DNA from: Hyposmocoma kahamanoa
Taxonomy: Eukaryota > Arthropoda > Insecta > Lepidoptera > Cosmopterigidae
Length of the DNA: 64,000 bases
Assembly (NCBI RefSeq): GCF_003589595.1
Contig: NW_020653391.1
Location: 3,356,101 to 3,420,100 of the forward strand
Direction: 5' to 3'
Shown one piece after another: positions 9,876 to 19,903 of this stretch. Within the stretch, counting starts at the first letter, position 1, and every line of letters starts with the position of its first letter. The translations under genes were made by a program, and so were the position numbers. The notes under the pieces were generated by a model. That model was not told where the DNA came from, made no database searches, and saw nothing but the letters and a program-made list of their open reading frames with translations.

Positions 9876-9948
9876 TATTTAAACCTCTCACCTGAAAAGT
9901 TGTCATTTTGCAGATGTGGCCTTATTACAACAAGGATGCAATATGTAT
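9876..9948 (+). mobile_element. Family F MITE end fragment
   Basis: AACCTCTCACCTGAAAAGTT and TTGCAGATGTGGCCTTATTA followed by a degraded terminus. Confidence 0.6.
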
Positions 9949-10284
9949 TGTATAACCGGTTAACTACTAACAATATTCTCAGTCCATTCTAAGCGTCTTC
10001 TGGCTCTGTAACCAAAGGGTTAGTTAACCCTTTCCCTTTCGTTCCGGGCGTTATCCCGCGCGGGTACAGCGGGCACTGCTGCCTTATTCAACGGTCGGCA
10101 TTGTTGCTATTCATTGCATTACGAGGTTACAACATTGTCTAAGGGAAAAGGACAAAGTCTGATTTTTCATTAGAACACACATCGATCGTTGACATAAAAA
10201 AGTTAAAATGGGTTGGGATGGCTTTACGGTGATACTGATTTTTTCATTGACTTACAAATAAAAGTCAATGGATTTTTTAGATAA
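9949..10284. other. Spacer with a locally GC-rich patch
   Basis: 10040-10110 is richer in GC (CGGGCGTTATCCCGCGCGGG). It contains no frame or motif that I can assign. Confidence 0.35.
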
Positions 10285-10553
10285 ATGTTGACATGAAATT
10301 AGTGCTTAAAGTATATACATGTACAATGTAATAATGATGTATAAATATTTAATAGTTTAACATAGAAGGTTATTATTTTGTTGTTTTTAATTGACTGATT
10401 ATTCTTTGTTGATTATTGGATGTCGACATGAAATTATAAAGTATATGTATGTTTAATGTAATAATGATGTATGATATTTAATAATTTGACGTTGATAGTT
10501 TATTATTCTGTTGTTTATTTTTATTTAGATTATTCCTTGTACACGTCCGATGA
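10285..10553 (+). repeat. Two-unit tandem duplication, 135-bp period
   Basis: Unit 1 starts at 10290 with GACATGAAATT and unit 2 at 10425 with the same motif. Both contain ATGTAATAATGATGTAT, then ATATTTAATA and TTATTATT-TGTTGTTT. The units have diverged by substitutions and small indels. Confidence 0.7.
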
Positions 10554-10663
10554 CAATGCTATAATTAAACTAAATTTAAGCAACATTTTGCATGTGTTCT
10601 GTAATAATTGTTCCATCTTTCACACCATGTTTTAAGCAAATAAAATTTCATTTAATTTCAAGA

Positions 10664-10855
10664 GTGGTAAGTATGTGTGTGGATGTGGAGGGGTATAAGG
10701 GGGGAGGAAGGCGAAAGAAAAGTTGGATGGATTGTGTGAGAGATGACATGGATTAGAAAGGTGTGATCATGGAAATGACGCCTGATAGGAAAGAGTGGAA
10801 GAAAAATATATGCCGACGCTAGTGGATAGCGTGGGATAAGGACAGAAAGAGGAAG
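10664..10855 (+). pseudogene. RTE-type LINE reverse transcriptase, C-terminal fragment
   Basis: One frame reads RRKKSWMDCVRDDMD, a stop, then KGVIMEMTPDRKEWKK and a degraded W-AWDKDR. This matches the C-terminal 'RPKKRW-D-V--D' zone of RTE-clade endonuclease/reverse transcriptases. The internal TAG and the lack of upstream domains show a dead 5'-truncated copy. An AAG-rich run at 10849-10870 follows and may be the derived 3' tail. The upstream sequence AAATAAAATTTCATTTAATT may be unrelated 3'-end sequence of another element. Confidence 0.7.
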
Positions 10856-10884
10856 AAGAAGAAGAAGAAGACAACGTCACATAC

Positions 10885-10940
10885 GTTACCACTTGTGTTC
10901 TGGAAATCGGAAACAACGACGGTAGTAAACAACTACACTA
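10885..10940 (-). mobile_element. Family D SINE fragment
   Basis: TTCTGGAAATCGGAAACAAC and GACGGTAGTAA match the 3' portion of family D SINEs, seen fully at 63095-63312. Confidence 0.5.
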
Positions 10941-10969
10941 GATCCCGGAGGTTCTCGCTGTCATCACTT

Positions 10970-11070
10970 GAAAGTCATAAATTTAATACGAACTATGTAT
11001 ATGAAACAAATTATGTATTATTTGAATTTTGTTCGTAGAATATTTAAACCTTTTTCCAAAAAACTTGTTA
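10970..11070 (+). mobile_element. Family F MITE fragment
   Basis: GAAAGTCATAAATTTAATAC, TATGAAACAAATTATGTA and TTCGTAGAATATTTAAACC match the F interior. The terminus is lost. Confidence 0.5.
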
Positions 11071-11144
11071 TTATTATTATAAATAAAGTAAATATTATTT
11101 TCCATACAAAATCATTGTTTTAATGCAATTCAAACTAATATTTT

Positions 11145-11385
11145 AAAGGCGAAAGTAACTCTGTCTGTTACATTTGCATACCTAAACTGCTGAACCATTA
11201 TTGATGAATTTTGGTATATAGATAAATGGGATGTAGAAGAAGGACATAGGTTACTTTTTATCGCAAAAAGAAATCTTAAAGGGGTTGATATAGTGGATGA
11301 CAGTTTGCATGGAGAATCCAATAAAAGTATGAAAATTAGTATAATACAGTAGCTACTCGACGCGGACGAAGTCGCTGGCACCAGA
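11145..11385 (+). repeat. Interspersed insect repeat (family K)
   Basis: The sequence GCGAAAGTAACTCTGTCTGT, then TGAATTTTGGTATATAGATA, GGACATAGGTTACTTTTTAT and GACGCGGACGAAGTCGC matches a repeat I recall as widespread in lepidopteran and other insect genomes. The minus-strand frame over it is incidental. Confidence 0.6.
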
Positions 11386-11744
11386 CATAGTAAGTAATAA
11401 GGTACATACATTCTTGAAGATGTACTTCTGTCCAGAGGTCCGACGTACGTACACTCGGAGCATTTTCGAAATAATCATTAAGCGGATACATTTATTACAA
11501 AGTCAATCGCGCCGTATGCGCTGTAATGCCGCAGATAATCTCATACAGGATGTTTCATTGTATTTTTGCCATTTTGTGCATGTGTTATTGTTACAAATAA
11601 AAATAATTAATTGTTACAAAATAAATAATATTGTTGATTATTTTAAGCATTTGTTTTTTACCTACTGCGACTCGTTTAATTGTCAAAGCAATTAATAACT
11701 TGATAATAAATAACCTATGATTGGATTGATCGTTCGATGGCGTT
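11386..11744. other. Unassigned spacer
   Basis: No recognised gene. The 93-codon plus frame at 11414-11695 lacks any motif. Confidence 0.35.
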
Positions 11745-12015
11745 GTTCAAAAAACCGTCAGCCAGAAATGGAACCGAGCCGGAGACATCTGCTGCATGCC
11801 AAGCAAACTGCGGGCATTGATCACCATGATCCCACTTAACGCAAGCAGAGACGTGGAAGGTTCAGGAAGAGATGGCGTGACAAAGTAAAAGCTAAAGGCT
11901 GGCAACGCATAGGCAGCTCATCTGATATTGCAGATGTCCATGGGCGACGATGACCACCTCCCATCAAGTGGCTCGTCTGCTCGTTTGCCTCCTACTTTAC
12001 ATAAAAAGCTAAACC
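11745..12015 (+). pseudogene. LINE C-terminus plus 3' UTR, truncated
   Basis: In one frame RKRWRDKVKAKGWQRI is visible (about 11866-11913), preceded by degraded WNRAGDICCMP. These are C-terminal motifs of insect non-LTR reverse transcriptases. The sequence then runs into a 3' UTR type I recall from Lepidoptera: GCAGATGTCCATGGGCGACG and GTCTGCTCGTTTGCCTCCTA followed by ATAAAAA. The 5' portion is missing, as is typical for incomplete target-primed reverse transcription. Confidence 0.7.
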
Positions 12016-12224
12016 TTGGCCTGTAGCAACACTAATTCACGATGAGTGGAGATGAGGAGGGAGGCAGTGGGATAGCGGTCTGAAAAATGACACGAATTGA
12101 TCAAGTCAAGGCAGCAAGGCTTTCTTTAGTGTAAGTTAAAACTCGTGAAGAAAGACTTTTTCAGCTACTTACCGGCACATATCTACGATATGGCGCAAGA
12201 AGTTCTTATATTCAGCTAATATCA

Positions 12225-12360
12225 ACCCACAGTGTTTAGGCTTCTTCATTATTGCACCAACTTTTGCGGTCGTGCGCCATCCGCATCCAGCGCGATCCCG
12301 CAAATTTGACGATATGGTCAGACCATCGGGCTAGTGGTCTACATACTGGCGTTTTTGCCC
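12225..12360 (-). pseudogene. RTE-type LINE C-terminal fragment
   Basis: The minus strand reads ARWSDHIVKFAGSRWMRMAH followed by DRKSWCNNEEA and a stop. This matches the RW-DDI-K-AGSRW--A-DR--W---EEA signature at the very end of RTE-type LINE proteins. It is only about 45 codons long and lies opposite to the LINE end at 11745-12015. Confidence 0.7.
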
Positions 12361-12593
12361 CTCTTGGCTACTATTCCGTGACCGCTTTACCAGGTACCCA
12401 ATACTTACAGCACTAATTAATAGTCACTGACACTAGTGATCCTTAGCAAATGAAATTAGTGATACTACTCTGTGATAGATAGTTTGTTGCAGTTGAATCA
12501 TATCTGAAGATAAATTTATTGCCACTTTATATTTGCAGACAGAGATTAGTGAAAACTGGCCTAAAAGACACCAAATTCAATAAATCTCTATTA
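12361..12593. other. Unassigned spacer
   Basis: No gene or repeat recognised. Confidence 0.3.
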
Positions 12594-12988
12594 AGTGTTC
12601 TAAGTGTTCAATCTTTGTAATCTTATTTCTAATTATAACAAACTAGTGGAGTAATTTCACAAAAAATAATTGAATATCCATTCTATACAAATTTAATTAC
12701 AGATAACAGCGACATATCTTGCGAGTGCTGGTAGCTGTAAAGTTACCTAACTGGGTGACGAAATACTTTACAACAAACACGTGGAAAAATTCATGAGGTC
12801 CGCTGGTTCGTTCCGTGGCTTAGTTGGCATAGCGTCTGCCACGGTTTGCTAGAAGGCGTCGATTAGAATCCAGCCGGATCGAGGGAATTTTTTTCTAAGT
12901 GTTCGATCTTTGTACCAATAATTATAACAAACTAGTGGAGTAATTTCACAAAAAATAATTGAATATCCATTCAATACAAATTTAAATC
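12594..12988 (+). mobile_element. Family C element with direct terminal repeats
   Basis: A segment of about 100 bp occurs at both ends in the same direction (12600-12705 and 12890-12988). It contains AACAAACTAGTGGAGTAATT and CACAAAAAATAATTGAATAT. Between them lie a body (TAACAGCGACATATCTTGCG, GTGACGAAATACTTT) and a tRNA-like module. The module has a CGTGGCTTAGTTGGCATAGC A-box and a degraded GATTAGAATCCAGCC B-box. Confidence 0.65.
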
Positions 12989-13040
12989 TCTACTGTCAAT
13001 TAAACGTCTGAAACTTTATATATTGAACCAAGTGATATAG

Positions 13041-13360
13041 CGGCATGCAGTATACAAATACACTGCCAAAATTGCAAAATGCCTCCGGCTATAGCGCTCT
13101 GCTCGGCGCTCGTTTGACGGACTGATATCCTGCGAATATTCTGTATGTTCCACCCACACTTTGTCTATCGATGGCTGCGTTGTGAGGTGCTAAACATTTA
13201 CAGATTATTTTTTTTTAATTCGACAATCAGTCTGACAATTCACCTGATGACAATTGATACATAACCGTCGCCTACTCTGAGAAACGTTAACACTATTCAA
13301 ATTAACCAGTCAGGATACTTGATGGAATCAAATTTATTGTTGCAATCATAATTTTGACAA
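13041..13360 (+). mobile_element. Family G MITE, left end intact
   Basis: Starts with the terminal sequence CGGCATGCAGTATACAAATA and continues CACTGCC. The interior segments AGCGCTCTGCTCGGCGCTCG, TTTGTCTATCGATGGCTG and AACCGTCGCCTAC are shared with the second copy at 32283-32587. The right end is replaced by a family D SINE. Confidence 0.75.
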
Positions 13361-13605
13361 CATGCTTGGTCGAGTCGCTTCCACACCGGTTTTCATGGTG
13401 TCGCCATCTCTGAGGTCTCGGACTCGAACTCCGACTGGGTCAATGTAGAAAAACTATATTTGCTATATTGTCTCGAGTGTTTGTGATAGCGTCGTTCTTT
13501 CCGATTTCCATAACACAGGTGCTTTAGTTACTTATTTTGAGATCAAAGCAACGTATGTGAATGTTGTCTAATATTTGTATATTATTGTAAATGAAGCATT
13601 CTTAA
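13361..13605 (+). mobile_element. Family D tRNA-like SINE
   Basis: An A-box-like GGTCGAGTCGCTTCC and a B-box-like GGACTCGAACTCCGAC form a tRNA-like head. The body is AATGTAGAAAAACTATATTT, TGTCTCGAGTGTTTGTGATA and TTCCGATTTCCATAACACAG. Confidence 0.7.
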
Positions 13606-14739
13606 TATAGAAAGAAAAACGTTTTTTTCATTCGAGTCATTATACACACTTAAATCTAATACTTAACACTAAAAGCAACACGCAACTGAGTAATTTTTAG
13701 GCTAGTAAGCGTGCATAATGGCGCAAAATAGAAAAGTACACGACTCAGCAAAAGATATGTATGTATATCGAGCGAGACAGACGCTGACTTTCAGTAGTTT
13801 CTGGGCGTCTATTCCTGCTCTCCGTCCTACATCCGTCCGAAACAAATACGGTTAGATAAATAATACTCGGCATAATTAAGAGAGACACATGTTGCGAATT
13901 GTCTAGTTCTAGTTTTATTTTGCTGTAGTAAGATGTGCTGTTTCAGATATTTTGTTGATGTGGTAAATCGTATTATGACATGTATGTTTAAGACAGTTAC
14001 TTACCAACATCAAAACATTAAACATCACATAACATTAACTTTTAACATTTAACACTGCACGTGTATTATTATATAAGTAGCTTAGAGATTAAAGTGATTT
14101 ACAAAGTAGGTAGAAATACTATGCGGAACGTAGTTTTGATCTCGAGTCTATTGTGCTTGGGATACTGACTCTCCGTCAATCCAGAACATATAAGAGTGAA
14201 TGCACACAGTGTCTTTTACCGCCTATAAATCACCAAATGTAGCGATGCAATCGTGCGTTTGTATCCGTTTGTAAAAGCCGCCGTGTGTAACCGCTCTAAA
14301 TGATACTTCGTGGAAGAAATATGTAGAACGGTTACCCAATCTAAAGAGGTCTATGGACCTAACCGGCCCGGGCGGGATGTTGACGGCGGCCTTGATTCTA
14401 GAACCATGTCATCATAGGATTAGATTAGAAATAAGGCCACCAACACCATGCCGCTGGACTGTGTGTCGGCGGGTTCGGTCTGTAAACCCTTTAAAGCTGG
14501 CTCTATACAGATAGATACACTCTCAGATCAGTAATTTTTTTAAATAATTTTTTGACGTAGTTATTATATACAGCCCGAAAATATTCAGGTTGGGTATGGA
14601 ATTAAGATAAGGATCTTAGTCGAAATAGACTACAACATATTTTGAATACCATCGCAGTAGAACCGACTTAGCTTATTTTGCTTCAATTTTATGCGTTCAA
14701 GGCCGAAACTAAGCACATTTTATGATAATATTAATAATA
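13606..14739. other. Unassigned spacer
   Basis: No convincing gene. 13760-13850 is less AT-rich and 14330-14500 has GC-rich pieces (CCGGCCCGGGCGGGATG), but no coding frame, splice-bounded exon or known repeat could be supported. Confidence 0.35.
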
Positions 14740-14850
14740 TAATAACTCATACACTCATATCACATAGGGAAACCCTGTATCGCGGGTGCTATGGATACAT
14801 ACAAATAGACAACCACAAATGACACCCAAACTCACGAGAGAAGTAAATGT
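14740..14850 (-). mobile_element. Family B SINE tail fused to family A
   Basis: AACTCATACACTCATATCAC, AGGGAAACCCTGTATCGCGG and CACCCAAACTCACGAGAGAA are the B-family tail and body. The tRNA-like head is missing because a family A copy begins at 14851. Confidence 0.65.
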
Positions 14851-15210
14851 ATCCCAAGTGACGGGACGAATAAGTCGTACGCCTGGTCCATAACAGTTGC
14901 ATGCCGCTCGGAGCTTTAAAACGCAAAAATTGGAGGGGCACTGCCATTGCGCCCGACACCCTTAGAAGTAAGTTCAATCAATAAAAACTAGTCCCATGTG
15001 CCAATAATTTCACCAGCACCAATACCCTTCAGAACCGGAACACAGTAATGCTCACATTATTTACTGCTTGACGGCAGATTAGCGCCAAGTTACACGAGGC
15101 GAAAGTTTTCGCGCGGCCGACATTATTGACATTACTGCTTGGCGGTAGACATAGGGTAAGGTGGCAGTACTTCACTGGACGAACTATTTCACAATGAGCT
15201 CTACTGCTAC
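14851..15210 (-). repeat. Family A copy with a 55-bp interior insert
   Basis: Full-length ends (ATCCCAAGTGACGGGACGAA to GAGCTCTACTGCTAC). Between the hairpin and the GGCGGTAGACATAGG segment there is extra sequence, about 15083-15135, containing TTTTCGCGCGGCCGACATT. GCGCGGCCG also occurs in the GC-rich insert of the copy at 55045. Confidence 0.75.
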
Positions 15211-15506
15211 TAAATATACATACATAATATGTCAAGTGATTCAGACCCAAACAATATTATTCCTAAGACCACGTAAACGCCCTGTGTACATTATAATGAA
15301 AATATTGTATTCAAACTGCTCTATATTCTACATGGCCTTAGGGTATTTAGAAAAATACGTTTTCCATAGAAAACTGAGGGAAGTACGCCCTTGGCCCTGA
15401 AGCACGTAATTATATTTACCACATTGGGCATTTAGCGCTTTAACCATTGTAGTTTTCTGGGTCTTAGGAGGATATATATAAAATAAAATTTTGGTGGAGA
15501 TGATTT
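15211..15506. other. Unassigned spacer
   Basis: Nothing recognised in about 300 bp between a family A copy and the small TIR element. Confidence 0.3.
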
Positions 15507-15802
15507 CCACAAATCCCCACTGCGTAGCAAGTACTAGGTTAGTAAAGTAAATTAGTAAAATTAGCGCGTCGTTTTCGCGACGGTTTTACGCTGAGCTGCG
15601 TTCTAAGCGGTACGGCAGCATACATGATACATTTTTCTATTATTTTTTTTATTATTTGTTTTGATATTTCTATTTGTTGCTTATATAATCCTGTTTTTGT
15701 GCGTTCTAAGTACTTCCTTCATTGTTTGTTCTATATTTGTATTTCATGTAATGTGTGTGCTTTGTTGGCAAATAAACTATCTATCGTAGTGGGGATTTGT
15801 GG
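15507..15802. mobile_element. Small TIR element, 296 bp
   Basis: Perfect 15-bp inverted ends: CCACAAATCCCCACT at 15507-15521 and AGTGGGGATTTGTGG at 15788-15802. Two further outward T:A pairs and partial matches inward extend the pairing. No clear target-site duplication is visible. The plus frame inside is T-rich and looks random. Confidence 0.55.
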
Positions 15803-15844
15803 AATAAACCGGGGAGTTATATGACTTTTCAAGTAGTACATATT

Positions 15845-16062
15845 TCATCTAGAATAAAAATTCAAAATTCAAATTCAAAATAATCTTTATTTCATAGGTA
15901 AGCATTATTACACTTGAAATCGTCACAATGGTTAAACTCTACCGCTCATTTGTAAGGCAGATTCCCCTGAGAAGAATGAGTAAGAAACTCTAGGGGTTGC
16001 TCTTTGTAAATAACATTTAAAAGGGGATTATACTATATTATTATACTATATATACTATTTTT
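15845..16062 (-). mobile_element. LINE/SINE 3' end with TTGAAT tail
   Basis: On the minus strand: GAGCAACCCCTAGAGTTTCT, ACTCATTCTTCTCAGGGGAA and TCTGCCTTACAAATGAGCGG. It ends TATGAAATAAAGATTATTTT and a TGAATT-rich microsatellite tail, as in RTE-type 3' ends. A second copy is at 49440-49575. It abuts the RTE coding relic at 16062 on the same strand, so it may be that element's true 3' end after an internal deletion. Confidence 0.6.
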
Positions 16063-17330
16063 GAAAACTTTTTTTATATCGGTCTACCTGGTGGGGGGCC
16101 TACCCACTGAGCGTCGTCCGGTGTGCGGTCGCCATTGAAGAACCTTTCCGCCCCAACGGCCATCGGTTCTCCTAGCTATGTACCCCGCCCACTGCCACTT
16201 CAGCTGAGCAATTCTTCGAGCTATGTCGGTTACCTTAGTTCTCCTACGGATTTCTTCATTTCTGATTCTATCACGCAGGGAAATACCGAGCATCGCTCTC
16301 TCCATTGCCCGCTGTGTGACCTTGAGCCTTCTTATGAGACCCATAGTGAGGGACCACGTTTCTGATCCATGTGTGATCACTGGCAACACTCACTGATCAA
16401 TGACTTTCGTCGTCTTGAGATATTGAGGTAATTTGGACGCAAAGTTTTTTGTAGTTTCCCGAACACTGCCCATCCGAGCTGGATTCGACGAGAGATCTCT
16501 TTCTCAAAGTTGGACTTACCTAACTGGACTGTCTGCCCCAGGTATACGTAATGGTCAACAACTTCGAGTGTAATGCTCCCAATTTTAACTGGAGCGGGTA
16601 CAACATGGACATTCGACATGATTTTCGTCTTTTTTGTTTTTTGAAGACCCACTCTTTGGGAAATACTACTAAGATCTTCGAACACTGTGTTCAGGTCTCC
16701 CAAGGTCTCAGGCATGAGAACTATATCATCGGCAAATCGAAGGTGTTTTAGGTACTCGCCATTGATGTTGATGCCAAGTCCTTTCCAGTCCAGAAGCTTG
16801 AAAATATCCTCCAACGCAGCAGTGAACATTTTCGGAGATATCACATCTCCCTGTCTCACGCCTCGTTGCAGTTGGATAGGATTAGAGCTCTGATCCTATA
16901 ATCGGACTGACATAGTGGCGTTTTTGTATAAGTACCTTAACACCTCTATATACCTCTAGTCTATTTGACACCTTTGGAGAGACTGCAGCACCGCCCCAGG
17001 GCCTTCGATTCGATCGAGACCTGGTCTCGATCGAATCAAAGGCCTTCTCATAATCCACAAACGCTAAACAAAGTGGCCGGTTATACTCCTCGGTCTTATG
17101 TATGACCTGCCGCAGCGTATGGATGTGGTCTCTGGTACTAAAACCCTTTCGGAAACCGGCTTGTTCAGGAGGTTGGAAGTCGTCAAATCTGCGAGCGAGA
17201 CGATTCATGATAACTCTCGAAAACAACTTATAGATATGGCTCAGAAGCGAGATTGGCCGATAGTTCTTCAAGAGTGTTTTATCACCCTTTTTGAAGAACC
17301 GAACGACCTCGCTTCTGCTGCTTTTTTATA
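16062..17330 (-). pseudogene. RTE-clade LINE reverse transcriptase, decayed
   Basis: The longest protein relic in the window. Reading the minus strand from about 17320: EVVRFFKKGDKTLLKNYRPI (RT motif 0/1 region), then the EQAGFRKGFSTRDHI motif and FVDYEKAFDS (first catalytic aspartate). A palindrome and frameshift break the frame at 17000-17044, and a stop follows near 16963. The frame resumes with RQGDVISPKMFTAALEDIF and LRFADDIVLMPE (the catalytic DD). Near 16390 another break occurs. The thumb/C-terminal part reads HGSETWSLT and LKWQWAGYIARR. It ends as RPPTR, stop, TDIKK. RTE proteins copy their RNA onto a nicked chromosome using an N-terminal endonuclease, which is absent here. At least three lesions mean it is not functional. 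Confidence 0.9.
17000..17044. repeat. Near-perfect 22-bp-arm palindrome inside the LINE
   Basis: GGCCTTCGATTCGATCGAGA-CC (17000-17021), a single T at 17022, then the reverse complement at 17023-17044 with one mismatch. The right arm is the normal LINE coding sequence for KAFDSIET on minus. The left arm is an inverted duplicate of it. Confidence 0.85.
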
Positions 17331-17404
17331 TAATAAATAATAATATTTATTCAGGGAAAAACGTACATATCATTACAATGCTAAACTGACGAACTTTGAG
17401 TAGT

Positions 17405-17680
17405 TTAGCAGCAGTAGAGCTAATTGTAATAGAGTTTGTCCAGGGAAGTACTGCGACTCTTACCTATTTCTGCTGCTAAGCAGTAATGTCAGCATTACTG
17501 TGGTCCGGTATTGAAGGGTAAACTTGTCAAGTTACGTCTCAGGGTGATGGGCGCAGTAGCAATGCCCCTCAATTCTTTGCAATTTAAAGTTCTGAGTGGC
17601 ACAGTAACTGTTATGGACAGGCGTGTAGTTTACCATCAGGCGCACTACTTGTTCGTCCCGTATTTGATATTATAAAAATA
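17405..17680 (+). repeat. Family A copy
   Basis: Starts TTAGCAGCAGTAGAGCTAAT and ends TCCCGTATTTGATATTATAA. The hairpin CAGTAATG-TCAG-CATTACTG is intact. Part of the GGTGCTGGTGAAATTACAGG segment is deleted. Confidence 0.8.
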
Positions 17681-18479
17681 AGATTAATCGCGTAACTTCT
17701 GTTTTTGAAGTCAGTTACATCGCGAAAAAAACCTAGAAACTTGGTAAATTCACCTCGTTTTTAAATATTAAAGTATATTTTTTGGGTCAGCCTGTGAATT
17801 GTCAGTTGATGCATCCAGTATTGCATAGGGTGCGTCGCTCAGGCAGCTGCGCCGCCGCGGGCAAAGATTTGTCTGACCAGCGGCGTGGCGGCCCGGGTTC
17901 GATTCCCCGCGAAATAACTCATTATGCACGACGTCCGGCGCATAGCGCTCACTGAATATAATCGAGTGTAATCATTTTGAAGCTTTTATTTCGTTTAAAA
18001 TATGGACTAATTTATTTGAAAAAGATTCTATACATTGTGTCAGGTAAGGCTGTATAGGCGACACTTCACATGTTTGCTCGTAAATTAGCGATTGAGTGTT
18101 TATATTTGTAAAATTATTTGAAGTACGACAAACATACAAATGCACCTAGACGTGACAAAATGAAATATCATATATTTGCTTTAAATGGAGTGGGTACGTT
18201 ATGATATTGGTGGTAAAATTAAATTAGAGAACATAATAAGAGCTTGCAAAATACAATACAATAAGAAATTGATTAAACTAAAATAAAATTATCATAATTT
18301 TAGAGATTAATTAAAGATTTTTTACTATAAATAATTACAGAACAAAAGATTAATTAATATAAGCATCGGTTTGGGTTCAATCACCTTTATATTTGAAAAA
18401 ATCGTCAAAAGAGTAGAATAAATGTTCTAAAATTGCGAAGATCCTTTTTAAATGTAGTACGAGTAACAGTACAGCTTGT
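17681..18479. other. Spacer with one tRNA-like SINE head
   Basis: 17830-17915 has a tRNA-like arrangement. An A-box-like GTCGCTCAGGCAGC is followed by a strong T-arm, CGGGTTCGATTCCCCG, at 17896-17909. I could not fold a complete cloverleaf, so it is more likely a SINE head than a tRNA gene. The rest is AT-rich and unassigned. Confidence 0.35.
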
Positions 18480-18655
18480 GAAAAAAATCACCCAGGGAAG
18501 CACTGCCACCTCATAATTTCACCAGCACACTTATACTTTCAAACCGGAACACAGTAATGGTCACATTACTGCTCGACGGCAGAAATAGGTGGTAAGGTGG
18601 CAATAATTAATTCACTGGACGAATTATATCACAAGGAGTTATTCTGCTACCCAAA
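18480..18655 (-). repeat. Family A fragment, rearranged
   Basis: A short plus-orientation piece (ACCCAGGGAAGCACTGCCAC) is joined to a minus-orientation segment. The latter runs from ATTTCACCAGCACACTTATA through CAGTAATG-GTCA-CATTACTG to GAGTTATTCTGCTAC. Confidence 0.7.
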
Positions 18656-18727
18656 TCAAAATGTTACTTAGTGAATGTGAGTTAAGTGAATAACAGTGAA
18701 GTTGATACAGTTGCTTAAGTTTTACTT

Positions 18728-18805
18728 TAAATCGCAAAGATCCGAGGGGCACTGCCTCTGCGCCCGTCACCCCGCCACATAATATTGACAAATTCCATGT
18801 CGTCC
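18728..18805 (-). repeat. Family A fragment
   Basis: AAATCGCAAAGATCCGAGGG, GCGCCCGTCACCC and ATTGACAAATTCCATGT correspond to the middle of a minus-strand copy. It is separated from the previous fragment by about 70 bp. Confidence 0.6.
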
Positions 18806-19595
18806 TTGTTCAATTCACAAGATAACTTAGTGGACTTTGTTGTATAACAGGAAAGAGACTCACCCATGCGACATATATGTAGTTAATTTTGAATTTGTAC
18901 TTAAAAGTATTTGTAAATGTCAAGGACACACAAAGTAACTTAACAATGTGATTGAACGATGATAAACAACAACCGTTCGTGATCGACTGCATTACGACCG
19001 CGATACGATCACGGTACGACACGACAAATATCTCGTAACTAACTGGTAATTACACAAATTGACTATTATTATAACAATTGACTATCATTTTGAATACCAA
19101 TTTAACATTTGCGCTTCGAAAATTCAATTTCAAACATGCTGTCAACCGTTTGTATTGATTATCAAGCGTTAAACTTTGTTTGTTGTATCATTTGACATAT
19201 CGGGGAGACAATAGGATCATTACGTGAAGTATTTATGATAGAAATAAATAATAAGATAATTATTAAATGTTCTGCCTTGGCTGTGAAACAAATTGCTGTT
19301 TTGATTTAGATAAATTGGCTTTGATTAATTTTAATACTTAAATTAATATTTTAAGAAGTTATTATTACTTGCTACAATTATCAAGTTACTGATTTATTTA
19401 CCTCTACAGAACTTGCCATGTGTTAAAACTGGGCCTATAAAACAAAAGCAAATAATTTTATTTGCTAATGATCGGGTAACGGAAACAAATACAGAGTGCT
19501 AATAAATTACGCAGGCATACTTTTAGAGCCAAATTACTTACTTTATTATTTTCCCTTCGTAATTACTTAGATAATCGCAAGTCTGCATTAGTTTT
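18806..19595. other. Unassigned AT-rich spacer
   Basis: Nothing recognised. Confidence 0.35.
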
Positions 19596-19903
19596 TAGAA
19601 GCAGTAAAACTCCTTGTGTAAGAGTTCGTCCAGGGTAATACTGCCACCTTACCATCTTTATTTCTGCCGCCAAGCAGTAATGTCAGCATTACTGTGTTCC
19701 GGTTTTGAAGGGTAAGGGAGCTGGAGAAATTATAGGCACATGGGACTTGTCAACTTATGTGTCAGGATAACGGGCGCAGTGGCAGTGCCCCTCAGATCTT
19801 TGCGATTTAAAGCTCTGAGTGGTACTGCAACTGTTATGGACAGGCGTGTAGCTTACCATCAGACGCACGACTTGTTCGTCCCGTCACTTGATGTTATAAA
19901 AAG
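19596..19903 (+). repeat. Family A copy, one of the most complete
   Basis: Runs from AGAAGCAGTAAAACTCCTTG to TCCCGTCACTTGATGTTATA. All internal blocks are present, including the hairpin CAGTAATG-TCAG-CATTACTG at 19676-19695, ATTATAGGCACATGGGACTT and AAAGCTCTGAGTGGTACTGC. It is useful as a reference for the family. Confidence 0.85.

Noticed and set aside
17830..17915. Possible tRNA gene with a strong T-arm
   Set aside because: I could not form acceptor and anticodon stems, so it is more likely a SINE head.
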